64,000 bases of DNA from Calliopum simillimum (Eukaryota; Arthropoda; Insecta; Diptera; Lauxaniidae), in contig OX638371.1 in the NCBI GenBank assembly GCA_951812925.1, positions 38,662,101-38,726,100 of the forward strand, written 5' to 3'. The notes below the pieces were generated by a model, which was not told the origin of the DNA, made no database searches, and saw nothing but the letters and a program-made list of their open reading frames with translations. This document shows positions 47,192-56,430 of this stretch, in pieces. The stretch's first letter is position 1, and every line of letters starts with the position of its first letter. The translations under genes were made by a program, and so were the position numbers.

Positions 47192-47599
47192 AATCCTCGC
47201 AAAGATATTTAGATGATGTCTCCTCAAATAACGGCTACCATGATTATTATTAAAAAAGCCTCTTTTACTTGATAAATAATGTCAAAGTAAAATTTTACTA
47301 AAAAGCAAAATACTTTTGTGACCTTAGGAAAAAGATGAATAAATGATTTCATTGCTTTTAAAGTGATAAGAACGCATTATTTTAATTTTTTTATGAAGTG
47401 GTATCATAGTTAACGTTCCATTGACTCAAAGTTTATAAAAAAAAATATTACTTTTCCAAGAACGAAACGGCTAAAAATTGAGTATTAATTGGAATTTTTG
47501 AATATTTTTTGTATGCAAAATACATATGTGACTCACTGTATATTCCTTTCTCGTATTTGCAATCGTTAATATATTGAGAATGGAATTTACATTTCCAGC

Positions 47600-48158
47600 A
47601 GAAATATTTATTCAAGTTTGAAATTTTGTTGGATTATCTCAAAGAACGCTTACAGTATAGCATTTTGAAAATTTTGCTTTTATGGGAGGTACCACGCCTT
47701 CTTGTCCAAGTTCGCGTAGTTTTTGCTCAGAGCTTGCACTTACTATCCCTAGCATATGTGCGTATTTTGCTTGCGTTATCGCAAATAATGCTCTTTATAT
47801 TGCGTTTTGAATATATTTTTTGTATGGGTGGTGAGCGTGCCGGTGTAAGCTTACTTTTATCGAATTTCATCGAATTATCTTGCTTAGTTTTCCCGGAAAT
47901 AATATTTCCTTAGACAGTCAGCCAGACGAAGAGACAGACGGACAGATTGACTCTGGAGGTAAAGCTGAACAAGAATGTTTTTGGTTTTCTATATCTTGCT
48001 TAGTTTTTCCAGAAAAAATATTTCCACAGACAGACAGACAGATCGACTCTGGAGGTGACACTGATCAAGAATATATATACTTTTCATACCTGCCACACCA
48101 CCTTCTCTTTACTACAAACGAAAGAACACAGTGAACATACCCTGGATGTAGGGTATAA
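47600..48158 (-). mobile_element. DINE-1-like element, copy 6, with doubled core
   Basis: Minus strand: the 5' subterminal repeat reads TACCCTACAT (48146-48155). Two successive cores are present, each with the GTC-rich tract, a TCAACCT-like block and TTGATCAG/TTGTTCAG (about 48095-48030 and 47995-47920), so the core has been duplicated. The 3' hairpin end is missing. Confidence 0.72.
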
Positions 48159-48294
48159 AAATATAAAAATCTAAATTTCATTAAGGCGATTCCTGAAAAC
48201 GTGTAAAAGCCTCGAGAACCTCGTAAACTCGTAAAACTGTCAAATTTCGTATTGATTTTGACAACTCATTAAAAACTATCAAAACAAAGTAAAT

Positions 48295-48926
48295 CTAGTA
48301 AGGGTGTAAATTTTAGCCTGGCCAAACGTTAAATATCCTACACTGCAGTATTTTTAAAATTTTGCTCATATGGGAGTCGCCACGCCCCCTAGTCCGTGTT
48401 CGTCTAGCTTTAGCTCAGAGCGTGCATTTAGTCCTTGAGTATAGTATTTGAGTGAAATTTAGTTGGATTACCTCAAAAAACGCGTTCAGTATAGCGTTTT
48501 GAAGCTTTTGCTTATATGGGTGGTGCCACGCCCTCTTCAGTTTATTTTTCAGAGCTTGCGCTTACAATTCGTAGTATTTATGTGTATGTCGGTTGCATTG
48601 TCGTGAAAAATACTCCTAAAGTTGCATTTTGAATATATTTTTAGTATGGGCGGTAGGCGTGTCCGTTGACCGATTTCGCTCATTTTCAATCCCACTAGCT
48701 AACTTTGACGACGGAGTCAGTGTGCCAAATTTCATTGAATTATCTTGGTTAGTTTTCCCGTAAAAAATATTTCCACGCACAGCCAGCCAGCCAGACAGAC
48801 GGACATGCTTTATCGACTCAGGAGATGACGCTGATCAAGAATATATATACTTTTCTATTTCTGCCACGCCTCCTTCTCTGCGTTACAAACGGAAGGATAA
48901 AGTGAATATACCCTGGGTGTAGGGTA
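48295..48926 (-). mobile_element. DINE-1-like element, copy 7 (complete)
   Basis: Minus strand: TACCCTACAC at 48917-48926, mini-me core and GTC tract, a shortened internal tandem region, GTGTAGGATA at 48334-48343, hairpin TTTGGCC-A-GGCTAAA around 48312-48326 and CTTACTAG ending at 48295. It lies 140 bp from copy 6 in the same orientation. Confidence 0.83.
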
Positions 48927-48929
48927 TAA

Positions 48930-49700
48930 TTACAAAATTGGTGATGAACTACGAGTGTCAAAAAGTGCTATTCTCAGGAAAGAATATGTAATCAAAAAGT
49001 GTATAGGGAAATATCAAACCATCGGAAAATTCGTATAAGTGGGAAACCCTAGGATGGATTTAAAAAATGTCAGTGGTATTTTAAAGGTTTTTAATAACCT
49101 GTAAAATTGTCGTACAAAAGTTTTTAATTTGTTATACATTATTTGTTCGCGTTTTGCATTTCCTGTTAAAAAATTGGAGAATAAATTCATACAAAAAATG
49201 TAAAAATATTCCCTCCCAAATTATTGCCGATCACCTAACTTTTCAGTGAATTGTGCCCTGCCAGAAAAAGGTTTTTGAGAATATTTATTTCTAATAAGGC
49301 CCATCACTAGAAAGCACCGGGCGAAATTTTGATGACGCTATGATATGGAAACTATCCTAGCAATATTACCAAAATTGGTATTAAAAATTTCGATATTGAA
49401 CAGAATATTGTCGGGACACCTGCCGTACAAAAATTATGCCAAGTCCAAGTCTGGTTAAGATCTGTTACTCAACGCACATCGAAAAACTAGGGATTTCAAA
49501 AATAAATTTTTCCAAATTGGGAATATTCGCAATTTGATTTGGTTGTAAACTCAAGTGTTGGCTAATTTTATTCGGCTTTTTACAAAGAATAAACATACTT
49601 GTATAAGTTAAAAAAGAAATTAAAAGATAAATGTAATTAAGTAAAAATTGATCGCCGTCAATTTCATGCTGAGTTTCAAGGTCGGAAACAGAATATTTTT
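48930..49700. other. No gene recognised (3' flank of the first carrier)
   Basis: AT-rich flanking sequence without supported features. Confidence 0.45.
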
Positions 49701-49702
49701 CT

Positions 49703-49708
49703 TTTATT
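49703..49708 (-). promoter_or_regulatory. Polyadenylation signal AATAAA of the first carrier gene
   Basis: The canonical hexamer lies 32 bases past the stop codon on the coding (minus) strand, followed by T-rich DNA. Confidence 0.55.
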
Positions 49709-49740
49709 TTTCTAAATAATTAATAAAAAAAAACTGTATG

Positions 49741-50646
49741 CTAATCTCCTTCTAACTCTGCTTCGTAACAGGGTGAATCTTTTTCATAATAACCGAAATT
49801 AATTCGTAACTGTTCCAAGAAAATAAATATGAGTGCAGTTTGTGGTCCCATGCGGAAAGCAGCCGGTATAGTACCCTTATAGAAAGCCAATGGTCCCTCA
49901 CGTGCTGTTTTAAAAAACGCATCCAGTATACCATTGAATTCACCAGGCTTGGCGTTCATTACACGTGTTTTTACTACATCAATCGGTTGTGTCGCTATTG
50001 TAGCAGACACTCCGGCCATAATGGAAGCGCATAGATGCGTTAACAGTCCATCGGAAAAATTTGGTAAAGTAAGGATTAGAGTTTTTGCATAATCGTACGA
50101 CATATTTTGGCCAATGGCCAGGAGAACACCTCTTGCTGCTGTCGCAGTATAACCGTCGAAAAATCGTCGAAAACCCTCCTCACCATAGATGCGTATTAAG
50201 CCATCAAAAATATTTTTATAATTTGTGCGTAATGCGGGTGGTAGTTTAGTATCATTTTGCATTCGTATATTGACTTTTTCGAAGGGCATGGCCACAACAC
50301 CACTTGCTAAACCGGCAACTGTAGCCAGTGTAAACTTTCTTGAAATACTATGGGTATCCAAATAGTTTTTTCCTGCTTCATATATGCCAATACGAGTACC
50401 GCTACTGGTCATTCGCAGCATTGTTGAAGCTGTGAGTCCACGGTAAAAGCCTTTAATGCCTTGCTCACGTAAAATTCTTTTAATCACTTTGGTCATGTAG
50501 TGTTTTTCCTTTTGTGGAGTTAAATTTTGAGTTTGCAATTGCACCTTAATTAATTCCATCGGATGTGTAATCCAGCAGGCCCACATTGAAGATAAACTTC
50601 CAAAATACCAACGATTACGCTTATGACAAACTATATCGTCTGACAT
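49741..50646 (-). CDS. Mitochondrial dicarboxylate carrier paralogue (SLC25A10/Dic family)
   Basis: A 301-residue intact, intronless protein of normal SLC25 length. Family role: exchange of malate or succinate for phosphate or sulphur oxyanions across the inner mitochondrial membrane. Three repeats are visible, each with a carrier signature: PMELIKVQ (29-36), PFEKVNIR (121-128) and PIDVVKTR (221-228). The middle one has Asn at the usual Lys site, as Dic proteins normally do. Even-helix gate motifs YEAGK (89-93), YDYAK (184-188) and LEQLR (277-281) are kept, as are contact residues Arg78, Arg172-Gly173 and Arg265. The Dic hallmark RMQNDTKLPP follows repeat two. The ATG context (AACAAATG) is good for insects. 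A second Dic gene lies about 2.7 kb upstream in the same orientation. Looks functional; which of the fly Dic paralogues it matches is not decided. Confidence 0.93.
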   Translation of the reverse strand: MSDDIVCHKRNRWYFGSLSSMWACWITHPMELIKVQLQTQNLTPQKEKHYMTKVIKRILREQGIKGFYRGLTASTMLRMTSSGTRIGIYEAGKNYLDTHSISRKFTLATVAGLASGVVAMPFEKVNIRMQNDTKLPPALRTNYKNIFDGLIRIYGEEGFRRFFDGYTATAARGVLLAIGQNMSYDYAKTLILTLPNFSDGLLTHLCASIMAGVSATIATQPIDVVKTRVMNAKPGEFNGILDAFFKTAREGPLAFYKGTIPAAFRMGPQTALIFIFLEQLRINFGYYEKDSPCYEAELEGD

Positions 50647-51425
50647 TTGTTTTTATTTTTTTGTTTTTATCGTTTATTAACAAAAGAACAAAAAATATTT
50701 TTTACATAAACCCAGTGGGTAACCGAGATTTTGAATAAAATATTTTGAAATATTCTTTCGATCCCAATAAACAAATTTATAAACCTCACGATTAAACGCT
50801 TGCAAATAGTTAATTTCCACATGTTTTCGCAACTTTTTTTAAAACTATGACTGAGAAAGTTTGGAAAACACGGTATAACAAAATTGAAATTTGTAAAAAC
50901 CCCAAGAAGTTTGATAAGTTAAATGGATTGTCTAAAATTGTATTTTATTTTTTCTTGCGATGCTTGGTTAAAATAATATTTTTTTAAAACTGTTAAGGTT
51001 TCGAATATACCGGTCTTTGAAGGGTTTCTCCCATACAGTGGGTCATTTGATTCAGAAAAGTAATAGAACCTTTTTTGTAGTGAGTTGCAGGGTCTACAAA
51101 AAATAAGCAATGTTTATACATATAAAAGTAACCGCTTTGAAGATATTCAATAAAACCGGTTTTTCGCCATGTGATGGTTTTTTGGGAATATCTTCTAAAG
51201 TTTAGAATCTAAACGGTAGCTTTAAGAGTACTTATTTTGATGATTTTTTTGTAGATCTTGTGATTCTCCACAAAACAGGTTCTATTCATTTTTATCGTAC
51301 GACTCAAGGTTTCCGAGATATCCTTGAAAAACCAGATTTTTGGAAACTTTATCGGCTTTTGAAGAATATCTTCTAAACCACCAAAAAAACAAAAGATACA
51401 GTTTGTAGAGAATATAATCTATCCA
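50647..51425. other. 5' flank of the first carrier; no other gene
   Basis: AT-rich. 51.1-51.4 kb has phrases such as TTTTATCGTACGACTCA that also occur near the MITE at 43.9-44.3 kb (around 44197), so it is partly old repeat. Confidence 0.4.
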
Positions 51426-51908
51426 TCTATATATAGAAAAATTAAATGGTGTTCGTATGTAGCTTATGGACGCGGAAACTACACTGCCGATTTACATATT
51501 TTTTTAAACTGTTTGTTATAGTCTGTAGAAGGTTTGTAAAAGGGTAAGAGGACGGGGGTTGCAGCCCCCCATACAAAAAAACACAAAATGCTATATCAGT
51601 GTTCCTATATCAGCTATCATTATGGAACTTGGTGCACGTATTTTTATTGCGTCTACTATTCTGCATGCAAAGCTTAAAAGGGATTGAACGAAAGGGATTT
51701 GCAACCCCCTTACAGTAAAACTACTGAAAATGCTCTATTTCTACGCCTATAGTAGCTGTCATTATAAAAGTTGGTACATTGTATGTATTCTATTCACTTT
51801 GAGGAACCAGAGGGGTTGGATGAAAAGGACAACGGAGATGAATGGGACTTGAAACATATGTAAACGGCATCGGGAACGGGCGAACAAAGTTGCTACAGGG
51901 CCAGCTAG
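51426..51908 (+). mobile_element. Short non-autonomous canonical Helitron
   Basis: It starts TCTATATATAGAAAAATTAA after an A, followed by ATGGTGTTCGTATGTAGC, and ends GCTACAGGGCCAGCTAG before a T. TC start, CTAG end and A/T insertion site without duplication are the rules for Helitrons, and the starting wording is typical of insect copies. No Rep/helicase coding. It is distinct from the DINE-1-like family in this window. Confidence 0.72.
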
Positions 51909-53280
51909 TTTTCTATAAATAAATTTTTCTACTTTTTTGTACGACTGCTCATTCAAGATTTATTGTTATTTTAAAAGTGAAACATATTGATATGCACCTA
52001 TATGTAGCATTGACTCGTCACAAAATTTCAACACTTTTTAAATTGAGGGCCTAAGTACCATTTCGAGGCAAAAGTAGTGTCATAATATGATGACATTTTG
52101 TTAAAAATTAATAAAATTGTTTTCTGTTTTCACTAAAAATTTACTTGATAGTGTGAAATTGATGTCATTATGTTGAAAAAATTATAGCAGTCAAATAACC
52201 GACTATTAGCCACATAAAAATTATGACATTACTTTTGCCGAACTGGTACTAAGGCCCTTTGGTACGGCCACTCCTCAATTAGCTTATCTCCCAAACTGCG
52301 AGTTGTCTGAAAATAATCGTAGCACAATAGGAAATTTCTCGAGCTATACAACTGCCTCACAACATATTTCTATAAAAGTAAGCGTTAGCGAGATATTTAC
52401 AAAAAACTGATTTTTTCGACCTTTGAGCGCACTGAAATGGATTTTTCACACTTTATTTATCATGCATAAATATAGATAGGTCCGGTGTAAAAATTATTTC
52501 GCACAGCAGATCTTTTTTGTCTAATTTTATTGGGCTATTAAAACAATGATATTAAGAATGAGGTACGAGTAAGCACCTTTGGTTTTGCATATGAGATTAT
52601 AAATAATTTATTTAAAGAATATTTATTGGTTCAGGGTTACAGATGAATAATATATTTTTTGGAAAAAATAACGGTTCTTTTGAAAACAAAGTCCAACGTT
52701 CAGAAAAGCTTCACCAATTTTGAAGCTTCGTAAATTCTCTTCCATATGACTTCAATATTTTTCTATTTATCCATGGGCTCACAACTTATACTAATTTTTA
52801 TAAAGCTTACTTATATCTGAACTTTTGGATGGTCATACCAGAAGAAGAACAATACAAAATGATGCGTATAATGAAAAAGATCAAAAATCGTGTTTTTGAA
52901 TATTTTTGAAAATGTTTTAGCATATAGGGAATAATCTCTCGGAAAGCATATGAGGTATACCATTTTTAGGCCGGATTCGGATTCAGCCTTGCCAAATATA
53001 TCGAAAACCTTTTTTTGTTTTGAACTGTTTCTCCTTATTTCTCTCTCTACAAAAACCGTTTTTCGAACTTTTTTCAAAAACTGTATAAATCTTGTGTTGG
53101 TTATTTTTCTAAATTCAATTACAAACAAAATGAGCCATGTCGCATCAGAATTGGTGCTTATTCATCAAAATAAGATATATGGTAAAAACCTTTTTTTTTT
53201 ATCTAATTTGCCTGCACTTAATATTAATTTAATAAAAGCATGAGTTTTCAAAAATCATCTATAACTTTTCCACTTGACTA
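51909..53280. other. No gene recognised (between the carrier genes)
   Basis: AT-rich; minor open frames on both strands without domains. Confidence 0.45.
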
Positions 53281-53281
53281 A

Positions 53282-53287
53282 TTTATT
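53282..53287 (-). promoter_or_regulatory. Polyadenylation signal AATAAA of the second carrier gene
   Basis: The canonical hexamer lies 49 bases past the stop codon on the minus strand. Confidence 0.5.
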
Positions 53288-53336
53288 TCGAGTACTATAA
53301 GATTTTTAAATATTACGTAGTCAAAACTCTTAAAAC

Positions 53337-54224
53337 CTACAATAACTCAGGTCCACAGCAACGTGAACTTTTTGCAGTATAACCAAAGTGTCTACGTAAT
53401 TGTTCCATGAAAAGTAGTATCAATATAGTATGTGGTCCCAAACGTAGGCAAGCTGGTAAGAATCCTTTGTAAAATACCATCGGTCCCTCTTGTGCCGTTC
53501 TAAATATCACATCCATAATATTCTTATTTTCACCCCGTTTGGAGCTTATGGCACGCGTTGCTATAACATCCAAGGGGTGTGTCATTATCGTAGCGAAAAT
53601 AGCAGCGACTATGGAAGCGCTTAAATGTGTACGTACATCATCGGTAAAATGTGGTAATTTGAGTATGAGATATTTCGCTTGATCGTAAATCACATTTTGC
53701 CCAATAGTCAAAAATACAAGTCTTGCTATCGCCACAGTTCCACCAACGAAAAAACCTCGATAACCTTCTTCATGATAAATACGTTTGAAGCCATCAAATG
53801 CATTTCTGTAATTTTTGCGTAATTCTGGAGGTAATTTTGTATCATTTTGCATATGTATGGTTACTATTGCAGCAGGCATACCGACAATACCACCAATTGC
53901 ACCGGCACCACTTGCAAGTAAAAGTCTACTGGATAAACTATCGATATTCAAATAATTTTTCCCGCTCTCATAAAGACTAATGCGAGTTTGTGTAGCGGTC
54001 ATCTGGCGCAATATAGCCGCGGAGAGTCCATTGTAGAAGCCAAAAATTCCTCCCTCATGTATAATCCTTTGAGTCAATTTTAATATTGTCTGTTTTTCAT
54101 ATTGATGAGTCTGCAATTGCACTTTCACTGTGTCAATTGGATGTGTGATACAGGATGCCATCACCGCTGATACACCGCCAAAGTACCAACGATTTCGTTT
54201 GGGGCAATCGCATTTGTGTGACAT
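53337..54224 (-). CDS. Divergent dicarboxylate-carrier paralogue (SLC25A10/Dic-like)
   Basis: A 295-residue intact, intronless protein, clearly a tandem duplicate of the carrier at 49741-50646 (shared N-terminus KRNRWYFG and hallmark MQNDTKLPP). The three signatures are PIDTVKVQ (29-36), PAAIVTIH (117-124) and PLDVIATR (217-224). Repeat two has lost the acidic residue and the final basic residue, and repeat three has Ala222 where Lys is standard, so the matrix-side salt-bridge network is largely missing. Contact point II is Arg168-Leu169 instead of the usual Arg-Gly. Gate motifs on the other side, YESGK (85-89), YDQAK (180-184) and MEQLR (273-277), and Arg73 and Arg261 are kept. The start codon has a good context (ACCAAATG). 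The intact frame argues for selection, but altered or lost transport is likely. A word-repeat array begins about 190 bp upstream. Confidence 0.9.
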   Translation of the reverse strand: MSHKCDCPKRNRWYFGGVSAVMASCITHPIDTVKVQLQTHQYEKQTILKLTQRIIHEGGIFGFYNGLSAAILRQMTATQTRISLYESGKNYLNIDSLSSRLLLASGAGAIGGIVGMPAAIVTIHMQNDTKLPPELRKNYRNAFDGFKRIYHEEGYRGFFVGGTVAIARLVFLTIGQNVIYDQAKYLILKLPHFTDDVRTHLSASIVAAIFATIMTHPLDVIATRAISSKRGENKNIMDVIFRTAQEGPMVFYKGFLPACLRLGPHTILILLFMEQLRRHFGYTAKSSRCCGPELL

Positions 54225-54408
54225 TTGGTTGTTTTTTAATGTTTATTTTATTCTTCTTCTTATAATATTTTATTATTTTATTGTTTATGTTTTTATTTGA
54301 CAGCCATGATTGTATGACATTAAAAATGAAAATAAATTTACTCAAATATAAAATTCACAATATAGAAGTTAAAAAATTTAATGTTTTTAGTAAACTACAG
54401 TGGCGATA

Positions 54409-55243
54409 AAAATTGGAGTTAGGACGTAACACCAAAAAAAAAAAAAAACAATATAACTAACGCCCAAATTATTTTCATATAAATTTGGGCGATAATCATA
54501 AATAACGTCCAAAATTTATTTATATGAAAATAATTTGGGCGTTATTTCGTTAATGTTTTTGGGCGTAATTTCGTTTAAAAAAAAAAAAAAAAAATGGAAT
54601 AATGCCCAAAAACAAAAATGAAAAAAAGCCCAAAACGATTATCGCCCAAACTTATATACAAAATGTTTTGGGCGTTATTTCGTTTTGGTTTTTGGGCTTT
54701 ATCTCATATTTTTTTGGCGTTATTTCGTGTTTATTTTGGGCGTTATCACGTCATTTTATTTTTTGGGCGTTGTTTCGTTTGTTTTCTTGGGTGTTATTTC
54801 CTAACGCCGTTATTTCATATTTTTAGGGCGTTATTTTTTATTTGTGCGTTATTTCATTGGGTGTTATTTCCTAATGCCATAAAAATAGTATTTTAAGGAT
54901 ATATACATCCGATATTTTTTAGGCTGTAAGAAATAACGCCCAAAGCTTGGGCTTTTTTTTTTTGGGCGTTATTTCTTAAAAACAAAAAACGAAATAACCG
55001 CTAAATATTGTAATTTTCATATAAATAAATTTATGGCGTTATTTCCAAAATGATTGTCGCCCAAATTATATTCAAATAATTTGGACGTTGTTTTGTTTTT
55101 GAGCGTTATTTCACATTTTTTGGGCGTTATTTCGTTTTTTTTCTTTTTGGGCGTTATATATTTTTTTTTTGCCGTTATTTCCAAAACGATTTTCGCCCAA
55201 ATTATCTTCATATAAATTAGTTTTTTTGCGTTATTTCCTAACG
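54409..55243. mobile_element. Array of about twenty GGCGTTATTTC-type words (element D)
   Basis: The word (G)GGCGTTATTTC(G/C), with small variants, occurs about twenty times on the plus strand and a few times inverted (for example around 54457, 54502 and 54929). Larger modules recur: CGCCCAAATTAT-TTCATATAAATT near 54455 and 55195, with a weaker copy near 55063. The edges carry a weak inverted pair (GGAGTTAGGACGTAAC at 54414 and the complement of GGCGTTAGGAAATAAC at 55228-55243). The left edge CTACAGTGGCGATAAAAATT resembles a Tc1-type TIR, but no matching right end was found. Plus-strand open frames here are by-products of the repeat. It sits directly upstream of the second carrier gene. Confidence 0.7.
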
Positions 55244-55499
55244 CCTCTTTTTAAGTTTTCAAATAATCAGTTTTAGTATTCTGTTATAAACTAACATTCC
55301 TGCTTTACAATGAATTTCCTTTAATTATATTCCACGCATTAAAACCCTTTTAAATTATTACGTTATTTTGAAAAAAATTATAAGTATGTACTAAAATTAT
55401 GGCAACTCTTAAATCCGAAAAGTACTCTAAAATCATTTGTTTTATTTATTACGAAACCAAATTTCACACAAATGCAAAGAATTTTCCAGACTATGATTG

Positions 55500-55590
55500 G
55501 GCAAATGGGCGTGGTACTTCCCATAAAGATAATATTTTAAAAAGTTTTCCTGAGAGAGTTATTTAAGGCAATGCATTTTACTCCATAGAA
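55500..55590 (+). mobile_element. DINE-1-like internal fragment
   Basis: GGGCAAATGGGCGTGGTACTTCCCATA, then TTTCCTGAGAGAGTTATTT, align with the internal unit of the complete copies. Ends absent. Confidence 0.45.
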
Positions 55591-56099
55591 CGCTGCTGAT
55601 GATAAATTGTCAATTTTTGAAGTTATATAACAGACAAGGTAATTTTTAGCCGTCAAACCTGATATGACACCTGATAGCCCTAGCTTTTTTATTCAAAACT
55701 CAATTCAAACCATACCGATATCTTTTTTTTTTTTTCTTGGAGATATCTTGACCTTAAAAGTTGAAAAAGTGCGAAAACACGATTTTTGGCTATTTTGGAT
55801 ATCAAAACTGCCTAAGTCCCTAACTGATATATAGGCAAAATAATATAAATTTCGTTGAATTGATTTAATTTATTTGATTTTGACTTCATATCAAAGAGGG
55901 ACTTAGGCAGTTTTGATATTTAACGACACATATAACAGGGGGTAGATAGGATTTTGTTTCGGGGGAGTGCTAGACAAGGTATTTTTTTCAAAATTCCAAA
56001 ATAATGGTGACTCATACGTATATTGTTATAAAAAAGTTTTTGGGGGGAGGGGTGTAAAAGCACCCTGAGCCCGAAATCATTTTAATATTTTTTGGAAGC

Positions 56100-56430
56100 T
56101 AGTACGACAAAATTTTGTACACTGCCTCCCTCTTCAAAGTAGCTCAGGGGATTGAAATAGATTGAAATCGGTCAGAGGACACGCCCACACAAAAAATATT
56201 TGAAATGCAGTTTTATGACCATTATTTAAGATAACGCATCCAAAATATGCATTAATCCTAGGGAGAGTAAGTACAAGCTGTGAGCAAAAACTCAGTTATG
56301 TCAATTCGGACAAGAAGGCGTGGCACCTCCCATACCAGGAAAATATTTATTTAAAAAGCTATAATGGCAACGTTGTTTGAGATAATACAACCAAATTCTA
56401 TTCAGGTACTAAGGATGGTAAATGCAAGCT
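56100..56430 (+). mobile_element. DINE-1-like fragment (core lost)
   Basis: From GTACACTGCCTCC through GGACACGCCCACACAAAAAA to TTCGGACAAGAAGGCGTGGCACCTCCCA it follows the order of copies 3-5, but the 5' core and 3' hairpin end are missing. Confidence 0.62.

Larger units (their letters stand above)
45874..47538. mobile_element. Head-to-head palindromic Tc1-like element
   Basis: TIRs begin CAGTGAGTCACATATGTATT at both ends, with TA on each side (45872-45873, 47539-47540). The inverted repeat does not stop at the TIRs: arms of roughly 800 bp (45874 to about 46668 and about 46742 to 47538) are near mirror copies, meeting at a short unpaired centre around 46670-46740 that contains TTTGCTTTC and TTGGATCC words. 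Both arms hold the C-terminal half of a Tc1-type transposase pointing outwards. Full-length Tc1 elements are of similar total size but not palindromic, so this arose by inverted duplication of the 3' half with loss of the 5' half. Confidence 0.87.

Noticed and set aside
52811..53243. Overlapping 105- and 97-codon frames between the carrier genes
   Set aside because: They overlap on opposite strands, are Phe/Lys rich and show no domain or codon pattern.
54602..54896. Plus-strand frames rich in FGRYF/FWAL words
   Set aside because: Translation of the GGCGTTATTTC word array; no independent coding evidence.
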